Below are positions 24,488-33,601 of a stretch of DNA of 64,000 nt, in pieces. The notes under the pieces are model-generated. The model worked only from the letters and a program-made list of their open reading frames with translations, had not been told where the DNA came from and made no database searches. A program made the position numbers and the translations under genes. The stretch comes from Shinella zoogloeoides (GTDB lineage: Bacteria > Pseudomonadota > Alphaproteobacteria > Rhizobiales > Rhizobiaceae), in NCBI RefSeq assembly GCF_022682305.1, contig NZ_CP093528.1:2555501-2619500 (forward strand), in the 5' to 3' direction. The stretch's first letter is position 1; each line of letters starts with the position of its first letter.

Positions 24488-26746
24488 TCAGAACGTCTTG
24501 GTAAGGGAGATCCTGAAGCTGCGCCCCGGCTCGGAATAGTAGGCAAGGGGCTGGTTGGAGTTGCCGATTGCAGGGGTATCAGTCGACACAGTACGCGATG
24601 CGACGCCGTTCCAGTACTGCTTGTCGAAGATATTGTAGACGCCGGCCTGGATCCGGAGACCTTCGGTTCCCTCCGGCTCCCACCATGCCGTCAGATTGGC
24701 GACACCATAGCCCGGCGCATTGAAATCACTTGCAACAGAGGACTTGCGCATGGCGTTGGCGAAGATACCGGTCAGATCGACGCCCCAATCATCCTGACTG
24801 TAACCGATCCCCGTAACGGCCTTGAATGGCACGACAGTGCGCACAGCCTCGTCGGTGTCCGTATCCTTGGCGCTCGTGTAGCTGAGCGAGCCGTTGATGT
24901 GGAATCCATTGTCAAATGCGTGGGATGCACTGACTTCCAACCCCGCGACTCGAACGCGGTCGCGATTATAATATTCGTAGACCGTATTCGTCGAGGGTCC
25001 ATACTTCTGCACATCGATGAAGTTCCGGTACCGATTGTAGAAGCCGACCACCCGCATCGTGGTATCGCCAGCGTCGTAATTGCCACCAAGTTCAAATCCC
25101 GTCCCCGTTTCCGACTTCAGATCGGGATTGCCGATCATAAAATAATTGGCGCCGGTAAATGGGGACCCCTTGAAGCGCAGATACAATTCGTTGACGTTCG
25201 GCGCCCGGTAGGCCATCGAGGCTTGGGCAAAAAGCTCCAGGTCCGGGGACACATCATACCCGACCAACAGCTTCGGCGAGAGACGCAAGCCGCTCTTCGA
25301 ATCCGGCATGCCGACATAGCCGGCGTTCTCAACCGAGAACGAGTCCGTTTCCTGCGGGCTATAGTGGAACCAATCGAAGGCAAGCCCCGGCGTCACGGAC
25401 CAGGCGGAATCGTCATAACGCATTTTATCGTCCACGGTGACGGCGAACCTTGTGCCATTCACGTCCGGCATGTCCGCTTGATTGACGTGGAGCGAACCGC
25501 AAGTAGTCCCTGAAAATGTCCCTCTGACGCAGCCGTCATCACCCGCCGTGTAGGACTCCGCCCAGAAATAGGAGAAGTTACCGCGGATCGTCAGGTCATG
25601 ACTGACATTACCTGTTTCGAACGCCTTATTGAACGTGCTGGCAATGCCGACAGACTGCTCTTCAAGCTGTGTCGAGCGGTACCAATCACCTATTGGAGCA
25701 ACAAGACGTATACCCTCGTTGCCTACATCTCGTTTTACATTCTGCCAGTAAATCGAAGACCGGATCGAATCGAAGAAGCCGCCGGGTTCTGTCAGCTGGT
25801 AATCCAGCGAGACCCGGTCACGCTTGCTTTCCTCAAAGCCGAAGAAATCCCTAAAGCCTCGGGCGGAGTTTGTTCCGTTGCGTAGGGTCAGGAGTTCGGT
25901 ATCGACATCACGATTATAGTGCTCGGCCGTCAAGCCGATCTTGTGCCCTCCTTCAAGCTCGTGGCGAAGCTTGAAGAGCAGGTTGGTTTCCGAAAGGTCA
26001 GCCGGATTGGCCTCGTCACGCTTGAAGCCGATACCGCCGACCGTGCCGGTGCCACGCGTCTCATGCCCGCGCAGATAGGATCCCTGGAACAGCACGCTGG
26101 TATCGTCGAAACGCTTCGCCACCGCGAGGCTGCCGCCAAGCCCCTTGTTGGCGCTATCATAGGTGGCCTTGCCGATGCCGCCCCAATCGCGTCCTTCCTT
26201 GATCAGGTCTTCAGGCTCCAGCGTGCGCAGAACGACAGCGCCGCCAAGGGCACCGGATCCCGCGCGGCTCGAGTCTGCCCCCTTGACGATATCCAGGGTG
26301 GAAACGGAGTTGAAGGAGAAGGCGGTCGTGCCGCCATCGGCATTGGTCGTCGATGATGCCGGCGACCCCGCACGGGCGAAATTGCTCATATGAGGCTGCG
26401 GGATATCGTCGATCAGCGTCGTCACCCGGTTGGGTTCCATACCTCGGATGACAAAGCCCCTGTCAGCCGGCGAATACTGAACGCTCGGGTCCAGGCGCGA
26501 GATATCCGAGGGGGAATTTATTTCCTGGCGGCGTAGCTGCTCCGCGCTCGTCTGCACGGCGAGAGGAGTATCCTCAACGCTGCCCGCCCGCCGGACAACC
26601 CGTTTCCCCTTCACCACAACCGGCTGAAGGTTCGTGGTGGCAGCAGCGCCGTTTGCGGCATCCTGTGCGGAAGCGCCGGTGGAGAGCGAGAGCACGGCCA
26701 GCGCCGTGCAAGCCTGAAGTGCGGAGCGGTAACGCCGGGCCTGCAT
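24488..26746 (-). CDS. shmR: TonB-dependent heme receptor (ShmR/HmuR-like)
   Basis: A 752-residue outer-membrane receptor. Signal peptide (ALQACTALAVLSLSTGASA), TonB-box region (LQPVVVKGKRVV), plug domain with PADRGFVIRGMEPNRVTTLIDDIPQPH, then a beta-barrel ending in Phe. The barrel carries YRAPNVNEL (about residue 511) and GNPDLKSETG (about residue 538), the FRAP/NPDL-type boxes of heme and hemoglobin receptors. It imports heme with TonB energy. A TGA-N9-TCA IRO-type box overlaps the predicted promoter upstream, suggesting iron (RirA) control. The periplasmic and ABC heme genes are not in this window. Confidence 0.9.
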   Translation of the reverse strand: MQARRYRSALQACTALAVLSLSTGASAQDAANGAAATTNLQPVVVKGKRVVRRAGSVEDTPLAVQTSAEQLRRQEINSPSDISRLDPSVQYSPADRGFVIRGMEPNRVTTLIDDIPQPHMSNFARAGSPASSTTNADGGTTAFSFNSVSTLDIVKGADSSRAGSGALGGAVVLRTLEPEDLIKEGRDWGGIGKATYDSANKGLGGSLAVAKRFDDTSVLFQGSYLRGHETRGTGTVGGIGFKRDEANPADLSETNLLFKLRHELEGGHKIGLTAEHYNRDVDTELLTLRNGTNSARGFRDFFGFEESKRDRVSLDYQLTEPGGFFDSIRSSIYWQNVKRDVGNEGIRLVAPIGDWYRSTQLEEQSVGIASTFNKAFETGNVSHDLTIRGNFSYFWAESYTAGDDGCVRGTFSGTTCGSLHVNQADMPDVNGTRFAVTVDDKMRYDDSAWSVTPGLAFDWFHYSPQETDSFSVENAGYVGMPDSKSGLRLSPKLLVGYDVSPDLELFAQASMAYRAPNVNELYLRFKGSPFTGANYFMIGNPDLKSETGTGFELGGNYDAGDTTMRVVGFYNRYRNFIDVQKYGPSTNTVYEYYNRDRVRVAGLEVSASHAFDNGFHINGSLSYTSAKDTDTDEAVRTVVPFKAVTGIGYSQDDWGVDLTGIFANAMRKSSVASDFNAPGYGVANLTAWWEPEGTEGLRIQAGVYNIFDKQYWNGVASRTVSTDTPAIGNSNQPLAYYSEPGRSFRISLTKTF

Positions 26747-27096
26747 GTCTATCCTCTTGGGTCAGCGCGCACGACAGCGGCCAGACGCAGGGGATGCGCC
26801 GGCTCTCAGCCATGCGGAAATATGGCGAAAACATGATCGGGCCTGAAGCCCGCCTCATCGCTATGAAACATGATTAAACTTGTCAACATAAAAAAGATGA
26901 CTTTATCAATCCACTATCGATGAAGAGCGGCGCTGTCACATAAATGACGATTTTCAAAAGGGTGGATTGCCCGCCCCGCTCAAGCCACGCTCGGTGCCTG
27001 CCGCCGGAATCGCGAATTTTCAGCGTTGCGGGTATTTTCCCAATCCGTAAGCATATGCTAATGGCTTGACGGAAACACAGGCAGCAAGGCAATTCC
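26747..27096. other. Divergent intergenic region between heme receptor and unknown gene
   Basis: 350 bases without a supported gene. It holds the IRO-type box at 26871-26885 near the receptor side and, near the other end, the palindrome AGCATATGCT at about 27050-27059, which could be an operator for the rightward gene. GC content is lower than in surrounding genes, as expected for a promoter region. Confidence 0.6.
26871..26885. promoter_or_regulatory. IRO-box (RirA-type) TGA-N9-TCA
   Basis: TGA-TTAAACTTG-TCA fits the TGA-N9-TCA iron-responsive operator of rhizobial RirA. It overlaps a TTGACA (minus strand, 26881-26886) that could be the -35 of the heme receptor gene starting at 26746. Binding would repress the receptor in iron-rich cells. 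The motif is short, so chance occurrence is possible; position beside a heme receptor raises its weight. Confidence 0.65.
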
Positions 27097-27405
27097 ATGG
27101 TTTCCCGCATGGTGGACAGGTTCCGCGAGCTGCAGCAGCGGCTGGCGGAAGTGATCGAGCATTACGAAACGCCTGAATTCAGGGCGCTGGATGGCAACAT
27201 GGCTGCCGCCTTCCAGGCGATCTGCCGGCATGTGCCGCGCAACGCGAACGAGGCGCGCACCATGGCGGCCTTCTTTCTCGACCTCATCGAAAGCAACGAT
27301 GCGGGTGACAACATCCATATCATCCGGCACGTGCGGGCGATCGTCGTCGATTGTATCGAGGGGGATCGGCCGGCCATGGAAATCACGCACGGCGCCGGTA
27401 TCTAG
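27097..27405 (+). CDS. Hypothetical protein, 102 aa
   Basis: I do not recognise this protein. It is helical-looking and soluble, with RFRELQQRLAEVIEHYETPEFRALDG at the N-terminus and a later RTMAAFFLDLIESNDAGDNIHIIRHVRAIVVDCIEG. It has no signal peptide. The ATG at 27097 has only weak upstream GGCAGCAAGGC; the Met at 27109 is an alternative. It faces away from the iron-controlled heme receptor, so a role in iron or heme use is possible but unproven. Confidence 0.55.
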   Translation: MVSRMVDRFRELQQRLAEVIEHYETPEFRALDGNMAAAFQAICRHVPRNANEARTMAAFFLDLIESNDAGDNIHIIRHVRAIVVDCIEGDRPAMEITHGAGI

Positions 27406-27495
27406 CACGCCGGCAACGACGCCTCAGCCGCACCTCCTGCAACCAAATCGCCCGTCCGACGTTTCCCCGCCGACATATCAGCCGGGAGACGCCCC

Positions 27496-28206
27496 ATCGC
27501 CACGATCCGCCGCCTGCCCCTTCTCGCCGCCGTCCTGCTCCTCACCGGAGCCGCCGAATTGCCGAAGGACGGCCCCCTGCCCGCGGCCCGGCCCGAGCGC
27601 AAGGTCGTGGAACCTGTTGAAAACAAGGCAGCACAACGCCCGCAGGAAGACACGGAAGAACAGGCATCCTGCCGGGCGGCTCTCGGGAAGGCCGGCGCGG
27701 TCTTCGTAGAGGCGCCGACCGTCGAGGACGGACAGACCTGCGGCATGGAACACCCGGTAACGCTCAAGGCCCTGGCCGGCGGCATCGAGGTCGAGCCGGA
27801 CGCGACCGTGCGGTGCGAGACGGCGTTGCAGCTTGCCCGTTGGGTGGACGGCTCGGTCAAGCCGGCCATCGCGGCGGCCATGCCACAAGACGCGATCACC
27901 GGCCTCACCCAGGCCTCTGCCTATGTCTGCCGCAATCGCAACGGCGCGCCGGAGGGCAAGATTTCCGAGCACGCCTTCGGCAACGCCATCGATATCGCCG
28001 GGTTCACGCTGAAAAGCGGAAAGACGCTCGTCATTCGCCCCGCCGACAGGGACGCCACGCTGGAGGGCGCCTTCCAGCGCGCCATCACCGAAGCCGCCTG
28101 CCTCTACTTCACGACGGTGCTCGACCCCGGCAGCGACGCCGCCCACCAGAACCACCTGCATCTCGACGTGAAGGCGCGCCGCGGCGGATATCGCTATTGC
28201 TGGTGA
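27496..28206 (+). CDS. Extensin-like family protein, start codon unusual
   Basis: The conserved C-terminal part (from about 27640) has the extensin-like domain: Cys-containing ASCRAALGKAGAVFVEAP, SEHAFGNAIDIAGF and HQNHLHLDVK, whose His/Asp pattern resembles the zinc site of M15-type peptidases. The first standard start in frame is a TTG at 27559, which would remove the signal peptide. Reading upstream in frame gives ATIRRLPLLAAVLLLTGAAEL, a clean signal peptide, beginning at an ATC (27496) preceded by GGGAGACGCCCC. I report that start as likely, with TTG 27559 as the fallback. It probably acts in the periplasm. Confidence 0.75.
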   Translation: MATIRRLPLLAAVLLLTGAAELPKDGPLPAARPERKVVEPVENKAAQRPQEDTEEQASCRAALGKAGAVFVEAPTVEDGQTCGMEHPVTLKALAGGIEVEPDATVRCETALQLARWVDGSVKPAIAAAMPQDAITGLTQASAYVCRNRNGAPEGKISEHAFGNAIDIAGFTLKSGKTLVIRPADRDATLEGAFQRAITEAACLYFTTVLDPGSDAAHQNHLHLDVKARRGGYRYCW

Positions 28207-28309
28207 CGCCACGCGATATTTTCGGCCGCATCTCAAAAGGCCTGGCGGCGACACCTATCTCTAGCCCGGCCGTCGCGGCCAATCGCCATTCCCATCCAGA
28301 GGCCCTGCC

Positions 28310-28816
28310 ATGTCGATCACGCCCTACGAACTCTCCATCCCTGCCTTCCAGCGCGGCTTTGCCGTGCTGTCCAAGCTGCTCGACAAGGCCGAGGCCTTTG
28401 CGGAGGAGAAGAAAATCAAGCCAGAGGTTCTGGTGAATGCGCGCCTTGCACCCGACATGCTTTCGCTTGCCGGCCAGGTGCAGCGCATGAGCGACACCGC
28501 CAAGGGCGCCGCCGCCCGCCTCACCGGCACGGAGGCGCCGAGCTTTGCGGACGACGAGACGACCCTCGCCGATCTCAGGGCGCGCATCGGAAAGACGACG
28601 GCCTATCTCGCCTCCGTGCCGGAAGCGGCTTTCGCAGGCGCGGAGGCGCGCACCGTGGTGCTGAAGACGCGCGGCGGGGAAATGAGTTCCCCGGGCAAGG
28701 ATTATCTTCTCACCTTCGTGCTGCCGAACTTCTATTTCCACCTCACGGCCGCCTATGCGATCCTGCGCCATAACGGCGTTTCCGTGGGCAAGCTCGATTA
28801 TCTCGGCCGGACCTGA
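28310..28816 (+). CDS. DUF1993-family protein
   Basis: A 168-residue soluble protein. The N-terminus (LSIPAFQRGFAVLSKLLDKAEAFAEEKKI) and the C-terminal segment GKDYLLTFVLPNFYFHLTAAYAILRHNGVSVGK match DUF1993, a small helical-bundle family of unknown function distantly like DinB proteins. The His and Tyr in FYFHLTAAY could bind metal. The ATG at 28310 is the first in frame. A GC-rich hairpin follows and separates it from fhs on the other strand. Confidence 0.85.
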   Translation: MSITPYELSIPAFQRGFAVLSKLLDKAEAFAEEKKIKPEVLVNARLAPDMLSLAGQVQRMSDTAKGAAARLTGTEAPSFADDETTLADLRARIGKTTAYLASVPEAAFAGAEARTVVLKTRGGEMSSPGKDYLLTFVLPNFYFHLTAAYAILRHNGVSVGKLDYLGRT

Positions 28817-28824
28817 CGCGAAGA

Positions 28825-28844
28825 ACGGGGCCCGAAGGCCCCGT
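28825..28844. terminator. Hairpin between DUF1993 gene and fhs
   Basis: A perfect 8-bp stem ACGGGGCC / GGCCCCGT with a CGAA loop between convergent genes, 5 bases past the fhs stop on the minus strand. The T tract after it is short, so it is a moderate terminator at best. Confidence 0.6.
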
Positions 28845-28849
28845 ATGTT

Positions 28850-30529
28850 TCAGAACAGGCCTTCGATCTGGCCGTCCTCGTTGAGGAAGATCCTTTCCGA
28901 GGACGGCACCTTCGGCAGGCCGGGCATGGTCATGATCTCGCCGGTGATGACCACGACGAAACCGGCGCCGGCCGAAAGGCGCACCTCGCGCACCGGCACC
29001 GTATGGCCAGATGGCGCGCCGCGCAGGTTCGGGTCGGTCGAGAAGGAATACTGCGTTTTGGCCATGCAGACCGGCAGGTTGCCGTAGCCCTGGTCCTCCC
29101 ATATGCGAAGCTGGTCGCGCACCGACTTGTCGGCGATGACCTCGCCGGCGTGGTAGATATCCTTGGCGATCGTCTCGATCTTCTGGAACAGCGGCATCTC
29201 GTCGGGATAGAGGGGCGAGAATTGCGACAGGCCGGATTCGGCAAGGTCGACGACCTTGCGGGCCAGCGCCTCGATGCCCGCCGAGCCTTCCGCCCAATGC
29301 CGGCAGACGATGGCCTCGGCCCCGAGCGTGGCGACGAAATCCTTCACCGCCCTGATCTCAGCCTCCGTATCGGAGGTGAAGTGGTTGATGGCGACGACAA
29401 CCGGCACGCCGAATTTCTTGACGTTCTGCACATGCCGGCCGAGATTGGCGCAACCCTTCTTCACCGCCTCGACATTCTCCCGGCCGAGATCGTCCTTCTT
29501 GACGCCGCCGTTCATCTTCATGGCGCGCACGGTCGCCACGATCACGGCCGCGTCGGGCTTCAGCCCCGCCTTGCGGCACTTGATGTCGAAGAACTTTTCC
29601 GCCCCGAGGTCTGCGCCGAAGCCGGCTTCCGTCACCACATAATCGGCAAGCTTCAGCGCCGTCGTGGTGGCGACGACGGAATTGCAGCCATGCGCGATGT
29701 TGGCGAAGGGGCCGCCATGCACGAAGGCCGGATTGTTCTCCAGCGTCTGCACGAGGTTCGGCTGCATGGCGTCCTTCAGCAGCACCGTCATCGCTCCGTC
29801 CGCCTTGATGTCGCGGGCGAAGACCGGCGACTTGTCGCGGCGATAGCCGATGATGACGCTACCGAGGCGCTTTTCGAGGTCTTTCAGGTCCGTTGCAAGA
29901 CAGAGGATCGCCATGACCTCCGAGGCGACGGTGATGTCGAAGCCGGTCTCGCGCGGATAGCCGTTGGCCACGCCTCCGAGCGAGCCAACGATGTGGCGCA
30001 GCGCCCGGTCGTTCATGTCCATCACGCGCCGCCAGGCGATGCGGCGGATATCGATGTTCTGTTCGTTGCCCCAGTAGATGTGATTGTCTATGAGCGCGGC
30101 GAGAAGATTGTGCGCCGAGGTGATGGCATGGAAGTCGCCGGTGAAGTGGAGGTTCATGTCCTCCATCGGCACGACCTGCGCATAGCCGCCGCCGGCCGCC
30201 CCACCCTTGACGCCGAAGCAGGGTCCGAGCGAGGCCTCGCGGATGCAGGTTATCGCCTTCTTGCCGATACGGTTCAGCCCGTCGCCGAGGCCCACCGTCG
30301 TGGTCGTCTTGCCCTCGCCGGCCGGCGTCGGGTTGATCGCGGTGACAAGGATCAGCTTGCCGTTCGGCCTGCCCTTCTGCGCGGCGATGAACTCGGCGCT
30401 GATCTTCGCCTTGTCATGGCCGTAGGGCAGCAGGTGCTCGGGCGGAATTCCCAGCTTCCCGCCGATTTCCAGGATCGGCTTCTTGCGGGCCGCGCGGGCG
30501 ATCTCGATATCGGACTTCACGTCTGCCAT
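28850..30529 (-). CDS. fhs: Formate-tetrahydrofolate ligase
   Basis: A 559-residue enzyme. Visible blocks are [26 protein letters not shown] (nucleotide-binding loop), [34 protein letters not shown] and a C-terminal [18 protein letters not shown]. It joins formate to tetrahydrofolate with ATP to give 10-formyl-THF for purine and one-carbon metabolism. Length fits the family. The ATG at 30529 follows AGGGAAC. It is 80 bases downstream of the DUF2333 gene on the same strand and may share its transcript. Confidence 0.97.
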   Translation of the reverse strand: MADVKSDIEIARAARKKPILEIGGKLGIPPEHLLPYGHDKAKISAEFIAAQKGRPNGKLILVTAINPTPAGEGKTTTTVGLGDGLNRIGKKAITCIREASLGPCFGVKGGAAGGGYAQVVPMEDMNLHFTGDFHAITSAHNLLAALIDNHIYWGNEQNIDIRRIAWRRVMDMNDRALRHIVGSLGGVANGYPRETGFDITVASEVMAILCLATDLKDLEKRLGSVIIGYRRDKSPVFARDIKADGAMTVLLKDAMQPNLVQTLENNPAFVHGGPFANIAHGCNSVVATTTALKLADYVVTEAGFGADLGAEKFFDIKCRKAGLKPDAAVIVATVRAMKMNGGVKKDDLGRENVEAVKKGCANLGRHVQNVKKFGVPVVVAINHFTSDTEAEIRAVKDFVATLGAEAIVCRHWAEGSAGIEALARKVVDLAESGLSQFSPLYPDEMPLFQKIETIAKDIYHAGEVIADKSVRDQLRIWEDQGYGNLPVCMAKTQYSFSTDPNLRGAPSGHTVPVREVRLSAGAGFVVVITGEIMTMPGLPKVPSSERIFLNEDGQIEGLF

Positions 30530-30608
30530 GCGATGTTCCCTCCCCAAAACAACGAATAGCGAACAGGCTCCTCCGCCTATCCGCTATTCATCCCGTTCCC
30601 CTGTGCAA

Positions 30609-31757
30609 TCACCGCGCCAGCACGTCGCGTATCTCCACGAAGTTCGAGCGCACGCGCAGCATGTAGAAGCCGATCGTCGCCAGATGCGTCGGCATGATCC
30701 AGCCGTCTTCCCGGCCGTTCGAGATGATGCTCGGCTGGATGCGCAGCGCGGAGCGAAGCTGGCTGATCGTCGAAGTCCACAACGGCTCGATGCCGCGCGC
30801 CCGGATGACGGCCTCGAAATCCGCACCCGCCGCCGAAAGAATGCCATACTGGGCGTAGAGCTGGCCGTAGGCAAACCAGAAACGGTCGTCCGCACGGGTA
30901 TCGAACCAGCCGTTGTTGTAGAATTCCGAGCGCTCGCGCAGGATCGCCGTGGTGGCGCCGAGGTCGTTCGCCAGACGGTCGAGCAGCTCGATCAGGTTGT
31001 CCGAGCGGCCGTCGAAGATCGCGTCGCAGGCCTCCAGCGAGGCGTTGAACTTGCGCAGGTCCGCCATCGCCGTGCGGTAATAGTTCGGTGTCGGCGTCTT
31101 GGGCAGCAGCGAATCCGAACCGAAATACCAGGTCTCCTCGTCGAACTGGAGATTGCCCCGCGCCCGCTGAAGATCGGCATTAATGCCCGACGTGCCGCGC
31201 ACGCGACCGAGCGAATCCACAAGCTCGACGGCCGTGCGGCGCACCACCTGGTTCACGCCGCGCTGGAAGGAGGCCTTGTTGTCGAACCACGGCGTCTTGT
31301 CCCAGTCCAGCCCGAAAAGCCCGAGCTTGTAGAGCAGCATCGAGGAAATCCAGGCATTCTGGTTGACGTTGAAATCGATAAGGTCGGCCGTCACATCCAC
31401 GATGGCCGAGCGCACGCAGGTCCGCGGCTCCGGCTCGACGGCCTCGCCCGCCGCCGGCGTCGTCGCGTTGCCGGCCGTGGCGGTGCCCGCGTCCTGCCGG
31501 CGCTGGCCGAGATTGTAGCTGTTCACATAGTCGGGATCGAAGCCGCTCCAGACCTGCGTCTGCCAGACGAAATAGCCGTAGAACCCAACGAGCAGGAGCA
31601 GCACGATGCCGATCGGCCCCTTGATGATCCAGCCGCGGGCGCGATACCAGTTCGCCACCGTGATGAAGGGCCACAGGATCCAGGCGATCACCATGCCGAT
31701 ACCCCGGCCGATGGCCGCGAAGATGCGCTGGAAGAACGCGACGATCGGGTCAAGCAT
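30609..31757 (-). CDS. DUF2333-family membrane protein
   Basis: A 382-residue protein. The first part has amphipathic and hydrophobic stretches (IVAFFQRIFAAIGRGIGMVIAWILWPFI) and a membrane helix near residues 47-65 (GPIGIVLLLLVGFYGYFVW). The rest is a large soluble, probably periplasmic domain with Cys in EPRTCVRSAIV, matching DUF2333. It overlaps the stop of the DUF6638-like gene by 8 bases; the inner Met at 31757 is preferred because GAGAGG lies 9 bases upstream. It is the last and only clearly membrane-bound member of the gene block ending here. Function unknown. Confidence 0.75.
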   Translation of the reverse strand: MLDPIVAFFQRIFAAIGRGIGMVIAWILWPFITVANWYRARGWIIKGPIGIVLLLLVGFYGYFVWQTQVWSGFDPDYVNSYNLGQRRQDAGTATAGNATTPAAGEAVEPEPRTCVRSAIVDVTADLIDFNVNQNAWISSMLLYKLGLFGLDWDKTPWFDNKASFQRGVNQVVRRTAVELVDSLGRVRGTSGINADLQRARGNLQFDEETWYFGSDSLLPKTPTPNYYRTAMADLRKFNASLEACDAIFDGRSDNLIELLDRLANDLGATTAILRERSEFYNNGWFDTRADDRFWFAYGQLYAQYGILSAAGADFEAVIRARGIEPLWTSTISQLRSALRIQPSIISNGREDGWIMPTHLATIGFYMLRVRSNFVEIRDVLAR

Positions 31758-33051
31758 TGGCGTCATCCTCTCTGATGCCGAAGAGTTTCCTGCGGAAAGC
31801 AGCCTTGTCCTGCAGATAGGTCCGCGTCAATGTCGCCACAACGTAGGCGCGGAATTTTTCGCTGTAATGCTCATAGGCTGCGTAGAAGCCCTGCTTGTCG
31901 AAGACGAAGCGGGACACGAAGTCGTAGGGAACCATTTGCGAAATCAGACGGTTGACCAGCCACTGGTCCGGATGGTCGGGCGCGGCGCGCACAACGAGGA
32001 AGCGCCGATCCGGCGCGACCTCGTCGATCTTGATCTCGCCGGTCGCCGCCACCGTGCGGGCGGCTTCCATGAGGAAGGGATAGGTGCCGTCTTCCGCGAC
32101 CAGCGCGACATTGTGGTGCATCCAGGTTTGCAGCCAGATGCGGTCGGCCTTTTCGAGATCGGCGGTCGGATCGGCGCGGTTGACGAGGCCGGCCACCGTC
32201 ATGTCCGCCCGATGCTGGAAGAGACCGGACGGCTCCACCCAGGAGGCGCGCGGCAGCTCCAGCCGCTTCGTCGCCGCCAGGAACTCGAAGATGCGCTTGT
32301 GGTCGTCGAGCGCGATATAGCTCACCTGCCAGGGCCGCGAGCGACGGAAGCCCGGCACGCTCGGGTCGCAGATCACCGTCGTCGTCTTGTCGTCGAGGAA
32401 GACGTAAACGCCGCCGAAATGGTTCGCCCAATAGGCTTCGTGGCGGAAGACGAGCTGGTCCGGCACGAGCGCGTTCAGACGGATGTCACCGGTCTGCTTC
32501 GCCAATTCCACCATGCGGTTCAGCATGGCATCGTCCGACCAGGCGTTCGGCACCGTCTTCAACCGGTCCACCAGCCCGCGCAGCTCCGCCGCCTTGCCGA
32601 GCATGTCCTCCGCCGACAGTACCTTGAAGCGCACCTCGTTGATGGAGAGCAGGTCGTCGATATCGTTGACGACCGAGACCGAGTCCTCGATCTCGCCATA
32701 GAGCGCGTCGCGGATAGTGATCGCGTTGATCGCCCGGGCATTGGCCGAGAAGAACTCGTGCATCAGCGCCGCGGTGTTGGAAAAGCTCGTATGCACCACC
32801 GGCAGATTCTCCTGCTCGGGCGTCATGACAATGAAGCGCCGGTTGACGCGGTTGGGGTCGAGATAGTCCCGGTCGCCCAGTTCGTCGGCGATCTCGGGCG
32901 AAAAGCCCGTCATGTCGATACGGAAGCTCGACAGCGCCGTGCGCCGCATCCCGAATCCATCCAGCGCCTTGTTGTAGCGCTCAACCAGATGCGGCTCGTC
33001 GACGGGCAGGAGCCGGCCATAGATCAATTCGGCTTCGAGGAGGCGTTTCAT
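31750..33051 (-). CDS. Uncharacterised protein, DUF6638-like
   Basis: A 433-residue soluble protein, which I recall as the family catalogued as DUF6638 (not checked). Notable segments are LIYGRLLPVDEPHLVERYNKALDGFG at the N-terminus, FVFDKQGFYAAYEHYSEKFRAYVVATLTRTYLQDKAAFRRKLFG at the C-terminus and a central LDDKTTTVICDPSVPGFRRSRPWQVSYIALDDHKRIFEFLAATKRLELP. No signal peptide or membrane helix. GGAGAATTG precedes the ATG; the start overlaps the upstream DUF559 stop by one base (TGATG). Function unknown; gene order suggests that it works with the AAA ATPase. Confidence 0.7.
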   Translation of the reverse strand: MKRLLEAELIYGRLLPVDEPHLVERYNKALDGFGMRRTALSSFRIDMTGFSPEIADELGDRDYLDPNRVNRRFIVMTPEQENLPVVHTSFSNTAALMHEFFSANARAINAITIRDALYGEIEDSVSVVNDIDDLLSINEVRFKVLSAEDMLGKAAELRGLVDRLKTVPNAWSDDAMLNRMVELAKQTGDIRLNALVPDQLVFRHEAYWANHFGGVYVFLDDKTTTVICDPSVPGFRRSRPWQVSYIALDDHKRIFEFLAATKRLELPRASWVEPSGLFQHRADMTVAGLVNRADPTADLEKADRIWLQTWMHHNVALVAEDGTYPFLMEAARTVAATGEIKIDEVAPDRRFLVVRAAPDHPDQWLVNRLISQMVPYDFVSRFVFDKQGFYAAYEHYSEKFRAYVVATLTRTYLQDKAAFRRKLFGIREDDANA

Positions 33052-33452
33052 CAATTCTCCGTTGCGGGCAAGAATATCAGATCGGTTTCCACCACACACT
33101 CAGCCAGCCGGCCTTCGCATACTGCCAAAATAGTCTCCAGAACGGCCTCCCGTTTCGCAACCACGTCCACACTCCAGAAACGAGCGATGGACCAGCCATT
33201 CATGCGCATGAATTCATTTCGCTTCCGGTCGTATTCACTACCTGCATGCTGGCTTCCGTCAACCTCGACGACCAGCATTTCCTCTCGGCATGCGAAGTCT
33301 GCGAAATAAGGCCCGATGGCGAGTTGCCTTACGAACTTGAAGCCATTCAAGCGCCGCCCGCGCAGATCCGACCAGAGCCATGTTTCCGCATCATTATCGA
33401 CTTGACGCAGTTGCCTTGCTCTTTCGGTCTTCTTGCCGTTTGCGCCCCGCAT
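33051..33452 (-). CDS. DUF559 endonuclease-like protein
   Basis: A 133-residue protein of the DUF559 family, related in fold to very-short-patch-repair and restriction-type endonucleases. Core segments are DAETWLWSDLRGRRLNGFKFVRQLAIGPYFADFACREEMLVVEVDGSQH (the EVDG...Q part resembles the catalytic E/D-x-K-like strand) and YDRKRNEFMRMNGWSIARFWSVDV. It starts immediately beside the 138-bp repeat at 33455-33592, and the repeat end GAGGGG lies 2 bases before the ATG, so the repeat appears to supply the ribosome binding site. It interrupts the gene block between the AAA ATPase and the DUF6638-like gene. Its activity is not shown. Confidence 0.8.
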   Translation of the reverse strand: MRGANGKKTERARQLRQVDNDAETWLWSDLRGRRLNGFKFVRQLAIGPYFADFACREEMLVVEVDGSQHAGSEYDRKRNEFMRMNGWSIARFWSVDVVAKREAVLETILAVCEGRLAECVVETDLIFLPATEN

Positions 33453-33454
33453 AG

Positions 33455-33592
33455 CCCCTCACCCTAACCCTCTCCCCGCAAGCGGGGAGAGGGGACGCGC
33501 CCAACGCGACGGAGATGATTGAGGAAACCGGCGCGACTTGTCTCCTTCTCCCCGCTTGCGGGGAGAAGGTGGCCGGCAGGCGGGATGAGGGG
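33455..33592. repeat. 138-bp palindromic intergenic repeat, copy 2 (inverted)
   Basis: Same element as copy 1 in the opposite orientation: it begins CCCCTCACCCTAACCC and ends GGCGGGATGAGGGG, with both palindromes intact. It is exactly 138 bp. It sits between the AAA ATPase stop (33602) and the DUF559 ATG (33452) and provides GAGGGG upstream of that ATG. Confidence 0.87.
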
Positions 33593-33601
33593 CCATCATC
33601 C

